DNA from: Meridianimarinicoccus aquatilis
GTDB taxonomy: Bacteria > Pseudomonadota > Alphaproteobacteria > Rhodobacterales > Rhodobacteraceae
Assembly: GCF_004358675.1 (NCBI RefSeq)
Contig: NZ_SMZO01000001.1
Coordinates: 124,001 to 188,000, forward strand
Reading direction: 5' to 3'
Length of the DNA: 64,000 nucleotides
A model generated the notes under the pieces. It had not been told where the DNA came from, made no database searches, and worked only from the letters and a program-made list of their open reading frames with translations. The position numbers were made by a program, and so were the translations under genes. Positions 9,659-18,691 of the stretch are shown one piece after another (position 1 is the first letter of the stretch; each line of letters opens with the position of its first letter).

Positions 9659-10363
9659 TCAACGGTTCCGCAAGACGTCGCGCAAACGCGCCCAACCGCC
9701 GGGGACAAGCAAAAAGCACAGCGCAAATCCAACGGCGAACCCCGACAAATCGGCCAGCCAGTCGTTGCGCGAGCCAAACAGCAGCCCGAACAGCAGTTGC
9801 ACCCCCAGCAGCATCCCGATCAACCGAAAGGCCATGACCTGGCTTTGCTGCAGCAACCGCGCCTGAACCCAACTCAGGAAGGTATACCCCCCAATGAGCC
9901 CGTAGACGCCCGGATACCCGCCAACCAACGGGAACTGATCGTTCAAGAGCAGCCCATACACCAGCGCCCCGCCAATGGACGACCCGAAGAAGATGGTCAC
10001 CACGGCAAGATCGCCCAGTGCTTCGCCAACCATCTTGCCCATGGCCAAAACGAAGACGCAGACAAACAGCGCATGGGTGAAGCTGAAATGCAGCAGCGGA
10101 TACGTCACGAACCGCACCAAAAGGTCCAACGGGAATTGACCGTTGGCCAACATCCATTTCAAAGCGTCGCCATAAAACCCGTAATCGCGGATTGCGCCTG
10201 CCCGCAGACCAATTCCAGATGCACCGCCCAGTATGCCGCGATCCGCAAGGTTGAACAGCAATTCGACCCCCACGATGACAACAGCAAGCGCGATCACCGA
10301 TTTGGGCAACGGATTGACCGGCCCTTGCGGCGGGTTCGGGCGGATTGGCTGTGGTGTTGGCAT
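9659..10363 (-). CDS. Rhomboid-fold membrane protein, probable pseudoprotease
   Basis: A 234-residue inner-membrane protein with about six hydrophobic segments and rhomboid-like layout: FVTYPLLHFSFTHALF (the usual WR/TH-type region with histidines), GSSIGGALVYGLL, and the fourth-helix segment VGGYPGVYGLIGG. Active rhomboids have GxSG there; this protein has proline 151 in place of the catalytic serine. The histidine of the sixth helix is replaced by aspartate 205 in WLADLSGFAVGF. I infer an inactive rhomboid, possibly a chaperone or adaptor. The start is the ATG at 10363 before MPTPQPIRPNPP; the longer open frame would run into trpS. Divergent from trpS. Confidence 0.85.
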   Translation of the reverse strand: MPTPQPIRPNPPQGPVNPLPKSVIALAVVIVGVELLFNLADRGILGGASGIGLRAGAIRDYGFYGDALKWMLANGQFPLDLLVRFVTYPLLHFSFTHALFVCVFVLAMGKMVGEALGDLAVVTIFFGSSIGGALVYGLLLNDQFPLVGGYPGVYGLIGGYTFLSWVQARLLQQSQVMAFRLIGMLLGVQLLFGLLFGSRNDWLADLSGFAVGFALCFLLVPGGWARLRDVLRNR

Positions 10364-10438
10364 GAGGCTCCCCTGATTGACGGCACCCAAGGCCCCGGTT
10401 AAGCGAACTGGGCCAGAACTTCCAGACGGAGAGACCAG

Positions 10439-11491
10439 ATGACGGATGCGGTCCAAACGCACTCCACCCCAAGCGATGCCAACGCGGCGTTCAAACCGCG
10501 TGTATTTTCGGGCATCCAGCCAACCAATCACCTGCAACTGGGCAATTACCTTGGGGCGGTCAAACGCTTTGTCGACATGCAAGGTAGCGGTATTGAAACG
10601 CTGTATTGCATCGTTGATCTGCACGCGATCACTGTCTGGCAAGATCCGGCGGACCTGACCCGCGCCACGCGCGAGCTTGCGGCGGGGTACTTGGCCAGCG
10701 GCCTTGATCCGGCCAAATCGATTCTGTTCAATCAGGCCCGCGTACCAGAGCACACCCAGCTTGCTTGGGTTTTCAACTGCGTCGCCCGCATGGGATGGCT
10801 GAACAGAATGACCCAGTTCAAAGACAAGGCTGGTAAAAACCGCGAGAATGCTTCGGTGGGCCTGTTTGCCTACCCGAACCTGATGGCGGCTGACATTCTG
10901 ACCTATCACGCAACCAAAGTGCCTGTCGGCGAAGATCAGAAACAGCACCTGGAACTTGCCCGAGATATCGCCATCAAGTTCAACAATGACTTCGGCGTTG
11001 ATTTCTTTCCCGTGCCCGACCCGATCATTGAAGGTGTGGCCACACGGGTCATGAGCTTGCGCGACGGGTCCAAAAAGATGAGCAAATCAGACCCGTCTGA
11101 TATGAGCCGGATCAACCTGACCGACGATGCCGACACCATTGCCAAAAAGTTCCGCAAGGCAAAAACCGACCCGGAACCCTTGGCCGAGACGGTCGAAGGT
11201 CTGGCCGGCCGTCCAGAGGCGCGCAACCTTGTGAATATCTACGCGGCACTTGGTGACAGCACCGCCGAGGCCGTGATTGCAGAATTTGGTGGGCGCAGCT
11301 TTTCCGAATTCAAGCCCAAGCTCGCCGATCTGGCCGTAGCCAAGCTATCGCCGCTATCGTCAGAGATGAGCCGCCTCATGCAGGACCCCACCGAGATTGA
11401 TCGCGTCCTTGAGGCCGGGGCTGAACGCGCCCGCACTATCGCCGCCCCGATCCTGAAGCGAACATACGATATTGTCGGCATCGTCACCTGA
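10439..11491 (+). CDS. trpS: Tryptophan--tRNA ligase
   Basis: Class I aminoacyl-tRNA synthetase that charges tRNA-Trp. The protein is 350 residues. The HIGH-like signature is [16 protein letters not shown] near residues 27-42, and the KMSKS loop is [14 protein letters not shown] near residue 217. GGAGAG lies 6-8 bases before the ATG. It is a single gene divergent from the rhomboid-like gene and followed by a strong hairpin terminator, so it is probably monocistronic. Confidence 0.97.
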   Translation: MTDAVQTHSTPSDANAAFKPRVFSGIQPTNHLQLGNYLGAVKRFVDMQGSGIETLYCIVDLHAITVWQDPADLTRATRELAAGYLASGLDPAKSILFNQARVPEHTQLAWVFNCVARMGWLNRMTQFKDKAGKNRENASVGLFAYPNLMAADILTYHATKVPVGEDQKQHLELARDIAIKFNNDFGVDFFPVPDPIIEGVATRVMSLRDGSKKMSKSDPSDMSRINLTDDADTIAKKFRKAKTDPEPLAETVEGLAGRPEARNLVNIYAALGDSTAEAVIAEFGGRSFSEFKPKLADLAVAKLSPLSSEMSRLMQDPTEIDRVLEAGAERARTIAAPILKRTYDIVGIVT

Positions 11492-11508
11492 TTGCCGAAG
11501 CGAAACAT

Positions 11509-11534
11509 GGGGGCGGTCAATGCGCACCGCCCCC
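11509..11534 (+). terminator. Hairpin terminator after trpS
   Basis: A perfect 9-bp stem, GGGGGCGGT at 11509-11517 and ACCGCCCCC at 11526-11534, with an 8-base loop, followed by a pyrimidine-rich ACTCTTTCT. It lies 18 bases after the trpS stop, consistent with intrinsic termination. Confidence 0.8.
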
Positions 11535-11621
11535 ACTCTTTCTGATTAGGACCGGAAATTCTGCAAGCCGCTTGCCTAAAGTGTCGGCGTGGTGTCATCG
11601 TAACGACCGGAGGGTCCAACC

Positions 11622-12077
11622 ATGCGCACATTTCTTGTTGTTCTCGATGACACACTCGAATGCCTGAACGCCATGCGATTTGCCGCCATGCGCGCCGCTA
11701 AGACGGGCGGCGGTGTCGAAATCCTGTCCGTGATCCCGCCAGAAGAATTCAACCACTGGATCGGCGTTGGCGACTTGATGCGCGAAGAGAATCGGGAACG
11801 GATCGAAGCGCATTTTGAAGTGTTCGCCAAATGGATGCGCGACCGTCAAGGGATCAACCCCTCTTTGGTTATCCGCGAGGGCGATCTTTATCGCGAGGTC
11901 ATGGCCCAAATTACTGACAACCCTGAAATCGGCGTGCTGGTTTTGGGCGCTGGGGCGGACAAGTCCGGCCCCGGCCCGTTGATAACGCAAATCACCAAAT
12001 CTGCTGCTACTTTGCCCATTCCGTTTACCGTCGTTCCGGGGAACCTGTCGAAGGAACAACTGGAGCTGGTCACCTGA
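11622..12077 (+). CDS. Universal stress protein (UspA family)
   Basis: A 151-residue single-domain Usp protein of the cytoplasm. It opens with the usual beta strand and acidic residue (FLVVLDDTLECLNAMRFA). Near residue 108 it has VLVLGAGADKSGPGPL, which corresponds to the nucleotide-binding G-x2-G-x9-G(S/T) region in a variant form, so ATP binding is uncertain. GGAGG precedes the ATG. It stands alone between the trpS terminator and the Nfu gene; the Nfu gene follows after 77 bases with its own ribosome-binding site. Confidence 0.88.
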   Translation: MRTFLVVLDDTLECLNAMRFAAMRAAKTGGGVEILSVIPPEEFNHWIGVGDLMREENRERIEAHFEVFAKWMRDRQGINPSLVIREGDLYREVMAQITDNPEIGVLVLGAGADKSGPGPLITQITKSAATLPIPFTVVPGNLSKEQLELVT

Positions 12078-12154
12078 TCACAGATTTGGAATCGTTCTAA
12101 ATATTGACTTCGCCCCCTGCCATCCGCATATCGGTTGAAACGGAGGTTACCGCC

Positions 12155-12715
12155 ATGTTCATCCAAACCGAATCCACACCGAACCCCGCGACCCTGAAAT
12201 TTCTGCCCGGCATGACCGTACTGGAAACAGGCACCGCTGATTTTCCATCGTCCGATGTTGCGGGCAACTCGCCATTGGCCAAGCGGATCTTCGCGGTTGA
12301 GGGTGTGACCGGGGTGTTTCTGGGCACCGATTTCGTTACGGTTACAAAGACCGAAAGCGTGGAATGGGACCATGTGAAGCCCGCAATTCTTGGCGCTGTG
12401 ATGGAACATTTCCAGTCCGGCGATGCGGTGCTGGATGGCGAAGGTCACTCTGCAGGACACGCAGATCACGACGGTCCTGATAGCGAAATCGTTGGCCAAA
12501 TCAAAGAACTGCTCGACACGCGGGTACGCCCGGCCGTGGCGCAAGACGGCGGTGACATTACGTTCCACGGATTTGATCGCGGCGTTGTCTATCTGCACAT
12601 GCAAGGCGCGTGCGCCGGGTGCCCATCTTCAACCCTGACCCTGAAAATGGGGATCGAAAACCTGCTGCGCCACTACATCCCAGAGGTGGTGGAAGTCCGG
12701 CCCGTCGCGGTTTGA
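12155..12715 (+). CDS. Nfu-type iron-sulfur cluster carrier protein
   Basis: A two-domain Fe-S carrier resembling mitochondrial NFU1. The N-terminal Nfu_N domain begins FIQTESTPNPATLKFLPG (residues 2-19) and the C-terminal NifU-like domain (about 110-186) contains GACAGCPSS, whose CxxC ligates a [4Fe-4S] cluster. The ATG at 12155 is preceded by GGAGG; an earlier in-frame start at 12104 would add residues foreign to the family. At 186 residues it has the normal length. It probably delivers clusters to enzymes such as aconitase or lipoyl synthase. It is 7 bases ahead of tsaB. Confidence 0.94.
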   Translation: MFIQTESTPNPATLKFLPGMTVLETGTADFPSSDVAGNSPLAKRIFAVEGVTGVFLGTDFVTVTKTESVEWDHVKPAILGAVMEHFQSGDAVLDGEGHSAGHADHDGPDSEIVGQIKELLDTRVRPAVAQDGGDITFHGFDRGVVYLHMQGACAGCPSSTLTLKMGIENLLRHYIPEVVEVRPVAV

Positions 12716-12722
12716 CCGCCTC

Positions 12723-13382
12723 GTGACGACTGACCCTGCGCCCATCGTTTTGGCGTTTGACACGTCGGGCCCACACGTAAGCGCGGCCATTCTGGCCGGT
12801 GATACCGTTCTGTCCCATCGCACCGAAGCTTTGGCGCGGGGGCAGGCAGAACGGCTGTTCCCGCTGCTTGAAGAGTCGCTTGCCGAGGCTGGGCTGTCTT
12901 GGGATGCAATTGATTTGATCGGCGTTGGCAAAGGACCGGGTAACTTCACAGGCATCCGTATTTCGGTGTCCGCCGCGCGCGGTCTTTCCCTGTCGCTTGA
13001 ACGGCCCGCCATTGGCGTGAGTTCCCTGGAGGCGCAAGCCGCTGGCGCGCTTCGCCCCTGTATTGCCAGCGTCGCAGGTCGGCGCGGGGCCGTTTTTGCC
13101 CAACTGTTGGGGCAAGATGGCGATGAACCACCGCGCCTGATGGACCATGAAACGCTCAACGCTGCCGGGTTCGCAGCAGCGTTGCCCGCAATAGGGGATG
13201 GCGCTGAAATCGTCGCCGGCGTGACGGGCGGTGCGATTTTACCTTCGACCCCAATGGCCATCGGAATTGCGCAGGTTGCCCTGTCGCGCCGCCACCAAGA
13301 GACCTCTCGCCCGACACCGCTTTACCTGCGTGCCGCAGATGCCGCCCCAGCCCGCGATCGCCCGCCGCCGAGGTTGGAGTGA
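12723..13382 (+). CDS. tsaB: tRNA threonylcarbamoyladenosine biosynthesis protein TsaB
   Basis: A 219-residue ASKHA-fold protein that partners TsaD and TsaE in making t6A37 in tRNAs. Signatures are LAFDTSGPHVSAAIL at the N-terminus and GVGKGPGNFTGIRISVSAARG near residues 62-82. The start is a GTG. The C-terminal arginine- and proline-rich tail (ARDRPPPRLE) looks disordered. It overlaps rimI by GTGA, and tsaB-rimI adjacency is widespread. Confidence 0.94.
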   Translation: MTTDPAPIVLAFDTSGPHVSAAILAGDTVLSHRTEALARGQAERLFPLLEESLAEAGLSWDAIDLIGVGKGPGNFTGIRISVSAARGLSLSLERPAIGVSSLEAQAAGALRPCIASVAGRRGAVFAQLLGQDGDEPPRLMDHETLNAAGFAAALPAIGDGAEIVAGVTGGAILPSTPMAIGIAQVALSRRHQETSRPTPLYLRAADAAPARDRPPPRLE

Positions 13383-13810
13383 CGCCCGCAGCGCTGGCCG
13401 CCCTCCACCAATTGGGTTTCACCACGCCACGCCCATGGTCGGCCGAAGAGTTTGCGCAGTTGCTGGAACAATCCGGCGTTACCCTGCTCACCGGACCATC
13501 GGCCTTTGCCCTTTGTCGCGTGGTCGCTGACGAAGCCGAATTGCTGACCATAACCGTTGCCCCCAACGAGCGGCGCAAAGGTCACGCAAAGCAGCTTGTG
13601 GCGAAAGTGCTTGAAACAGCGCACCAGGCGGGGGCGGTCTCGTGTTTTCTGGAGGTAGCGGCCACAAACACACCGGCGCAGGCACTTTATACGTCAGCCG
13701 GATTTCGCAAAGTCGGGTTGCGCCGCGCGTATTATCAGGCCCCCGCCGGCGAAGCCGTGGACGCCGTGATCATGGTCTGCGAATTGCCTAACCCCGTTCA
13801 GAACGCCTGA
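13379..13810 (+). CDS. rimI: Ribosomal protein alanine N-acetyltransferase-like GNAT enzyme (RimI)
   Basis: A 143-residue GNAT acetyltransferase. The acetyl-CoA loop is seen as TITVAPNERRKGHAKQLVAK (the R/Q-x2-G-x-G/A motif), followed by ATNTPAQALYTSAGF and RRAYYQAP typical of RimI. In E. coli RimI acetylates the N-terminal alanine of ribosomal protein S18; the target here is inferred. The start is a GTG whose last two bases are shared with the tsaB stop, so translation is coupled. The start of the domain is shorter than in some homologues. Confidence 0.88.
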   Translation: MTPAALAALHQLGFTTPRPWSAEEFAQLLEQSGVTLLTGPSAFALCRVVADEAELLTITVAPNERRKGHAKQLVAKVLETAHQAGAVSCFLEVAATNTPAQALYTSAGFRKVGLRRAYYQAPAGEAVDAVIMVCELPNPVQNA

Positions 13811-13969
13811 TTTCCAACCAGTTCCCCACCGGCAAGGCTGTGCGGTGCCAGAAAGCTATTGACCCTGCTGCGTCGGTACGGACTTATTCCAGTCAGAAAC
13901 AGGCCAAAAGGCCACGCGTTTTTGAACGGTGCGCAACCATTCGGAAGCACGCAACAAAGGGAGCACCCT

Positions 13970-14965
13970 ATGACCATCATGAAAACTCTTCTTGGGGCCA
14001 CAGCCATCACCGCATTCAGTGCACTGGCCGCAAGCGCAGAGCCGGGACTGATCATCGATCTGGGCGGTAAGTTCGACAAGTCATTCAACGAAAGCGCCTA
14101 TAACGGGGCACAGCGTTGGATGGAAGAAACCGGTAAAAGCTATCGTGAAACCGAACTGCAATCCGAAGCGCAGCGCGAGCAATCCATGCGGCGTATGGCC
14201 GAGAGTGGCGCAAACCCGGTGATCGTTCTTGGTTTCGCGAACGCCTCGACCCTTGAAAAGGTCGCGCCCGATTATCCCGAAGTGAACTTCACCATCGTGG
14301 ACATGGTTGTCGACCAGCCCAACGTGCAATCCGTGGTGTTCAAAGAGCATGAAGGCAGTTTCCTTGTGGGTGTGCTGGCGGCGATGGCGTCAGACTCCGG
14401 CACCGTCAGCTTTGTCGGCGGTATGGACGTTCCGCTGATTTCCAAATTCGCGTGCGGTTACGCGCAGGGCGTGAAAGCCTTCAATCCCGAAGCGAATGTG
14501 ATCGTGAACATGACGGGCACGACGCCAACAGCATGGAACGACCCGGTGAAGGGCGCGGAATTGACGCGTGCGCAGATCAGCCAAGGTTCCGACGTGGTCT
14601 ATGCCGCAGCGGGCGGCACGGGGATTGGCGTTCTGCAAGCCGCCGCCGACGAAGCCATTCTTTCCATCGGCGTGGACAGCAACCAGAACTATCTGCATCC
14701 GGGTTTCGTTTTGACCTCCATGGTCAAGCGCGTCGACAACGCGGTCTATGAGGCGTTCGCAGCTGGCGAAGATGGCTCGTTTGAGCCGGGCATCAAGGTC
14801 ATGGGCCTCGACAATAATGGGGTTGGCTGGGCACTGGACGAAAACAACGCACCACTGATCACCGAGTCGATGAAGGCCACCGTTGAACAGACCCGTGCCA
14901 AGATTATTGGCGGTGAAATCGCCGTGCATGATTACACCACCGACGGCACCTGCCCGGCTTACTGA
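13970..14965 (+). CDS. BMP/PnrA-family ABC transporter substrate-binding protein
   Basis: Periplasmic receptor of a nucleoside-type importer. The signal peptide MTIMKTLLGATAITAFSALA is followed by a probable cleavage after ASA. The mature protein begins PGLIIDLGGKFDKSFNESAY, typical of the BMP family (basic membrane protein A, PnrA), and continues with GANPVIVLGFANA and SIGVDSNQNYL. The start at 13970 follows AAAGGGAG; a second ATG at 13979 is also possible. It is 331 residues long. It is the first gene of a four-gene transporter operon (13970-18608), which suggests purine nucleoside or related uptake; the substrate cannot be read from sequence. Confidence 0.93.
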   Translation: MTIMKTLLGATAITAFSALAASAEPGLIIDLGGKFDKSFNESAYNGAQRWMEETGKSYRETELQSEAQREQSMRRMAESGANPVIVLGFANASTLEKVAPDYPEVNFTIVDMVVDQPNVQSVVFKEHEGSFLVGVLAAMASDSGTVSFVGGMDVPLISKFACGYAQGVKAFNPEANVIVNMTGTTPTAWNDPVKGAELTRAQISQGSDVVYAAAGGTGIGVLQAAADEAILSIGVDSNQNYLHPGFVLTSMVKRVDNAVYEAFAAGEDGSFEPGIKVMGLDNNGVGWALDENNAPLITESMKATVEQTRAKIIGGEIAVHDYTTDGTCPAY

Positions 14966-14970
14966 CCGGC

Positions 14971-16551
14971 ATGGCAACAGTCACACAAACAGAGGGGCGG
15001 CCATCAGCGGCCGCCCTTTCGCAAACGGCACCGGCGATCGAATTGCGTGGGATTTCCAAAGCGTTCGGCGCGGTGCAGGCGAACAAAGATATCTCAATCC
15101 GGGTGGAGCGTGGCACGATCCATGGGATCATCGGCGAAAACGGCGCCGGGAAATCCACGCTCATGTCCATTCTCTACGGGTTTTACAAGGCAGATGCAGG
15201 CGACATCCTGATCGGCGGCACCAAGACCGACATTCCTGACAGCCAAGCCGCGATCCGCGCTGGCATTGGCATGGTCTTTCAGCATTTCAAGCTGGTCGAG
15301 AATTTCACCGTCTTGGAAAATGTCGTGCTGGGTGCCGAAGAAGGGGCCTTTTTGCGACCCTCTCTGGCCAAGGCGCGTCGGCTTCTGGTGGATTTGGCGC
15401 GCGAGTACGAGTTGAACGTCGATCCAGACGCTAAGATTGAAGATCTGGGCGTTGGCATGCAGCAGCGTGTCGAGATCCTGAAAGCGTTGTACCGCCAAGC
15501 CGATATTCTGATCCTTGATGAGCCGACCGGCGTATTGACCCCGTCCGAGGCGGATCACCTGTTCCGAATCCTTCGCGGGCTGCGCGACGAAGGCAAAACG
15601 ATCATCCTGATCACGCACAAGCTGCGCGAAATCATGGATGTGACCGACAATGTCAGCGTCATGCGCCGAGGCGAGATGACAGCAACCGTAAAGACAGCCG
15701 AAACATCGCCAACCGAACTCGCAGAGTTGATGGTCGGGCGGAAGGTTCTGCTGCGAGTGGACAAGACCCCCGCTCAACCCGGCCCCGTGGTCTTGAAGGT
15801 CGAAAACCTGAGAGTGACCGACGAAAATGGCGTCGAACGATTGCGATCAATCAATCTTGAGGTGCGCGCAGGCGAAATTCTGGGCGTCGCCGGCGTTGCT
15901 GGCAACGGTCAGTCCGAGTTGCTGGAAGTGCTTGGGGGCATAACCGAGGCCACAGGAACCGTGACCTTGAACGGCCACCCGTTGCAATTATCCGGGCCAG
16001 AGTCAGACGGGCGGTCCCGTAGGCAGGCAGGCATCGCACACGTGCCCGAAGATCGTCACCGTCTGGGCCTTATTCTTGACTTCACAGCGTGGGAAAACAC
16101 GGGTTTTGGCTATCAGGACCGGCCCGACTATACGAACGGCGCGTTGATGAACCAGCACGCTCTGCGCACCGACACCGAAGGCAAGATGGAGCGGTTCGAC
16201 GTCCGCCCCGCCAATTGCTGGCTACATGCCAAAAGCTTTTCAGGCGGCAATCAACAGAAAATCGTTCTTGCTCGGGAAATCGAACGCAACCCTGACTTGC
16301 TGTTGGTTGGTCAACCCACCCGCGGCGTCGACATTGGGGCCATCGAGTTCATCCATCAGCGTCTGATAGAACTGCGTGATGCGGGGAAAGCCATTTTGCT
16401 GGTCAGCGTCGAGTTGGATGAGATTTTCGCGCTGTCTGACCGCATTGCCGTGATTTTCGACGGCCGCATCATGGGGGAACGCACCCCGGACCAAACGGAC
16501 GAGACGGAATTGGGCATGATGATGGCCGGTATGGACGGAAAGGCCCGCTAG
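14971..16551 (+). CDS. Nucleoside/sugar-type ABC transporter ATPase with two nucleotide-binding domains
   Basis: Cytoplasmic energising subunit of the BMP importer, 526 residues. The first ATPase domain has Walker A GENGAGKST (about residues 52-60) and Walker B ILILDEPTGVLTP. Its signature loop is the divergent LGVGMQQRVEIL. The second domain has a degenerate P-loop, GVAGNGQSELLEVL, but a good signature SGGNQQKIVLAREI. This asymmetry is normal for the RbsA/YufO family. It starts 5 bases after the receptor gene and abuts the first permease. Confidence 0.95.
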   Translation: MATVTQTEGRPSAAALSQTAPAIELRGISKAFGAVQANKDISIRVERGTIHGIIGENGAGKSTLMSILYGFYKADAGDILIGGTKTDIPDSQAAIRAGIGMVFQHFKLVENFTVLENVVLGAEEGAFLRPSLAKARRLLVDLAREYELNVDPDAKIEDLGVGMQQRVEILKALYRQADILILDEPTGVLTPSEADHLFRILRGLRDEGKTIILITHKLREIMDVTDNVSVMRRGEMTATVKTAETSPTELAELMVGRKVLLRVDKTPAQPGPVVLKVENLRVTDENGVERLRSINLEVRAGEILGVAGVAGNGQSELLEVLGGITEATGTVTLNGHPLQLSGPESDGRSRRQAGIAHVPEDRHRLGLILDFTAWENTGFGYQDRPDYTNGALMNQHALRTDTEGKMERFDVRPANCWLHAKSFSGGNQQKIVLAREIERNPDLLLVGQPTRGVDIGAIEFIHQRLIELRDAGKAILLVSVELDEIFALSDRIAVIFDGRIMGERTPDQTDETELGMMMAGMDGKAR

Positions 16552-17643
16552 ATGGATACAATGCCCCGTTGGGCCGATATAGCCCTGATCCCTCTCATCA
16601 ATCTGGCCCTTGCGCTGCTGGTTTCCGCACTGGTGATTGCCGCCATTGGCGAAAACCCGGCCGAGGCCATGGGCGTGATGATCCGCGGCGCGGTTGGGTC
16701 CGCCTATGGCTGGGGCTATACCCTGTATTACGCCACCAACTTCATCTTCACCGGGCTTGCCGTGGCCGTTGCCTTCCATGCACGCCTTTTCAACATTGGC
16801 GGCGAAGGACAGGCAGCGCTTGGGGGCCTTGGCGTCGCTCTTGTATGTCTCATGGTTCCTTGGCCGCATTGGTCGCTGGCCTTGCCCGCGGCAGTCATTG
16901 GCGGCGCGCTGTTCGGCGCTGCATGGGCGGCCATCCCGGCTTGGCTTCAGGCCAAGCGCGGCAGTCACATCGTCATCACGACAATCATGTTCAACTTCAT
17001 CGCGTCCGCACTTTTGGTCTATCTTTTGGTCAATGTTCTGAAGGTGCCTGGATCCATGGCGCCCGAAACCGCGCGGTTCCCAGAAGGGGCGCGCCTTCCG
17101 TCTGCCTATGACTGGGGCGCGTGGATGGGGTTTGGCCGTTCGGCACCTTTGAATGTCGCCTTCTTCGTGGCGCTGGCCTGCTGCGTCTTGGTATGGGTGT
17201 TGATCTGGAAAACACGACTTGGGTATGAAATCCGCGCCTTCGGGCAGTCGGAACCCGCCGCGAAATATGCCGGTATACGGCCCGTACGCATCATCATGAT
17301 CACGATGCTGGTCTCGGGTGCATTGGCGGGCCTGATGGCGGTCAACGCCGTACAAGGCGAGGCGGAACGCCTTGTTATAGACAGCGTACAAGGGGCGGGC
17401 TTTGTCGGGATCGCGGTCGCGTTGATGGGCCGCTCGCACCCGGTGGGTGTGTTGCTTGCAGCGCTTCTATTCGGGGCTCTCTATCAGGGAGGGGCCGAGC
17501 TGGAATTCGAGATGCCCGCCATTTCCAGAGAGATGATCGTCGTGATCCAAGCGCTTGTCATTCTTTTCACCGGCGCCCTCGACAATATGGTGCGCGGTCC
17601 CGTCGAAGGGTTCTTCCGCCGCCTTCGCAGAGGGGCTGCGTGA
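16552..17643 (+). CDS. BMP-type ABC transporter permease 1
   Basis: Inner-membrane subunit of the branched-chain-amino-acid/ribose permease superfamily (YufP-like), 363 residues with about nine or ten hydrophobic segments. Family features are FTGLAVAVAFHARLFNIGGEGQAALGG near residue 64 and the conserved cytoplasmic loop GYEIRAFGQSEPAAKYAGI near 224-241. It directly follows the ATPase stop, and its own TGA overlaps the start of the second permease. Confidence 0.93.
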   Translation: MDTMPRWADIALIPLINLALALLVSALVIAAIGENPAEAMGVMIRGAVGSAYGWGYTLYYATNFIFTGLAVAVAFHARLFNIGGEGQAALGGLGVALVCLMVPWPHWSLALPAAVIGGALFGAAWAAIPAWLQAKRGSHIVITTIMFNFIASALLVYLLVNVLKVPGSMAPETARFPEGARLPSAYDWGAWMGFGRSAPLNVAFFVALACCVLVWVLIWKTRLGYEIRAFGQSEPAAKYAGIRPVRIIMITMLVSGALAGLMAVNAVQGEAERLVIDSVQGAGFVGIAVALMGRSHPVGVLLAALLFGALYQGGAELEFEMPAISREMIVVIQALVILFTGALDNMVRGPVEGFFRRLRRGAA

Positions 17644-18608
17644 TGGATTACGCCACACTTATCCAACTGCTCGACAGTACGCTGCGCCTTGCAACACCGC
17701 TTCTGTTTGCATGCCTTGCGGGTCTGTTTTCGGAACGCGCCGGTATTTTTGACATCGGGCTGGAAGGGAAGATGTTGGCCGCTGCCTTCTTCTCCGCAGC
17801 CGCAGCCGCCATGACTGGCAATGTCTGGATCGGGCTTTTGGCCGGAACAGCGGCATCCCTGAGCTTGGCAGCGCTACACGGGCTTGCGTCAATCACGTTC
17901 AAGGGAAACCAGCTAATCTCAGGCGTGGCAATCAACTTCCTGGCCTCGGGGCTGACCGTTCTTGTTGGGCAAACGTGGTTCCAACTGGGCGGCCGCACCC
18001 CATCTTTGACGGGACCGTCGCGGTTTCAGGAAATCACCTTGCCGTTTGCCGATGCCTTGGAACCTGTGCCCGTCATTGGGCCGCTTTACGCAACCGTCCT
18101 GTCTGGCCACACGATCCTTGTTTACGTTGGCCTGCTGGCAGTGCCGGTCACTTGGTATATCCTGTTTCGCACCCGGTTCGGGTTGCGCCTTCGCGCGGTT
18201 GGTGAAAATCCCGGCGCCGTTGATACGGCAGGCGTATCGGTGGTGCGGCTGCGCTACTCGGCAGTTCTTATCTGCGGGCTTTTGTGCGGACTTGCAGGGG
18301 CCTATCTTTCAACAGGCCTGTCCGCTGGCTTTGTTAAGGAAATGAGCGCCGGACGTGGGTTCATCGCACTGGCAGCACTTATTTTTGCAAAGTGGCGACC
18401 GTGGTATGCGTTATCGGCGTGTCTGCTCTTTGGTCTGCTCGAAGCCCTTGGCAACCGGTTTCAAAGCCTTGAAATTCTTGGCGTGACGCTGCCAACTCAG
18501 TTCATGCAGGCCCTGCCCTATATCCTGACCGTGGTTATTCTGGCCGGGTTTGTCGGCAAAGCGATCCCGCCGCGTGCCGGGGGCGAAGCCTATGCGAAGG
18601 AACGTTGA
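17643..18608 (+). CDS. BMP-type ABC transporter permease 2
   Basis: Second membrane subunit (YufQ-like), 321 residues. Features are LFSERAGIFDIGLEGKMLAA near residue 30 and the loop GLRLRAVGENPGAVDTAGVSV near 180-200, the same EAA-like loop as in permease 1. The ATG at 17643 shares its A with the upstream TGA; a GTG one codon earlier is possible. It closes the four-gene importer operon. The next 83 bases contain a short palindrome AGCCGG-TT-CCGGCT but no T-run. Confidence 0.93.
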   Translation: MDYATLIQLLDSTLRLATPLLFACLAGLFSERAGIFDIGLEGKMLAAAFFSAAAAAMTGNVWIGLLAGTAASLSLAALHGLASITFKGNQLISGVAINFLASGLTVLVGQTWFQLGGRTPSLTGPSRFQEITLPFADALEPVPVIGPLYATVLSGHTILVYVGLLAVPVTWYILFRTRFGLRLRAVGENPGAVDTAGVSVVRLRYSAVLICGLLCGLAGAYLSTGLSAGFVKEMSAGRGFIALAALIFAKWRPWYALSACLLFGLLEALGNRFQSLEILGVTLPTQFMQALPYILTVVILAGFVGKAIPPRAGGEAYAKER

Positions 18609-18691
18609 CGCCCTAACCCAAAAGGACGGAGCAGCTATTTACAGCAACGCCTTAGCCGGTTCCGGCTGACGGCAGGAATGGTTCGGGACGC

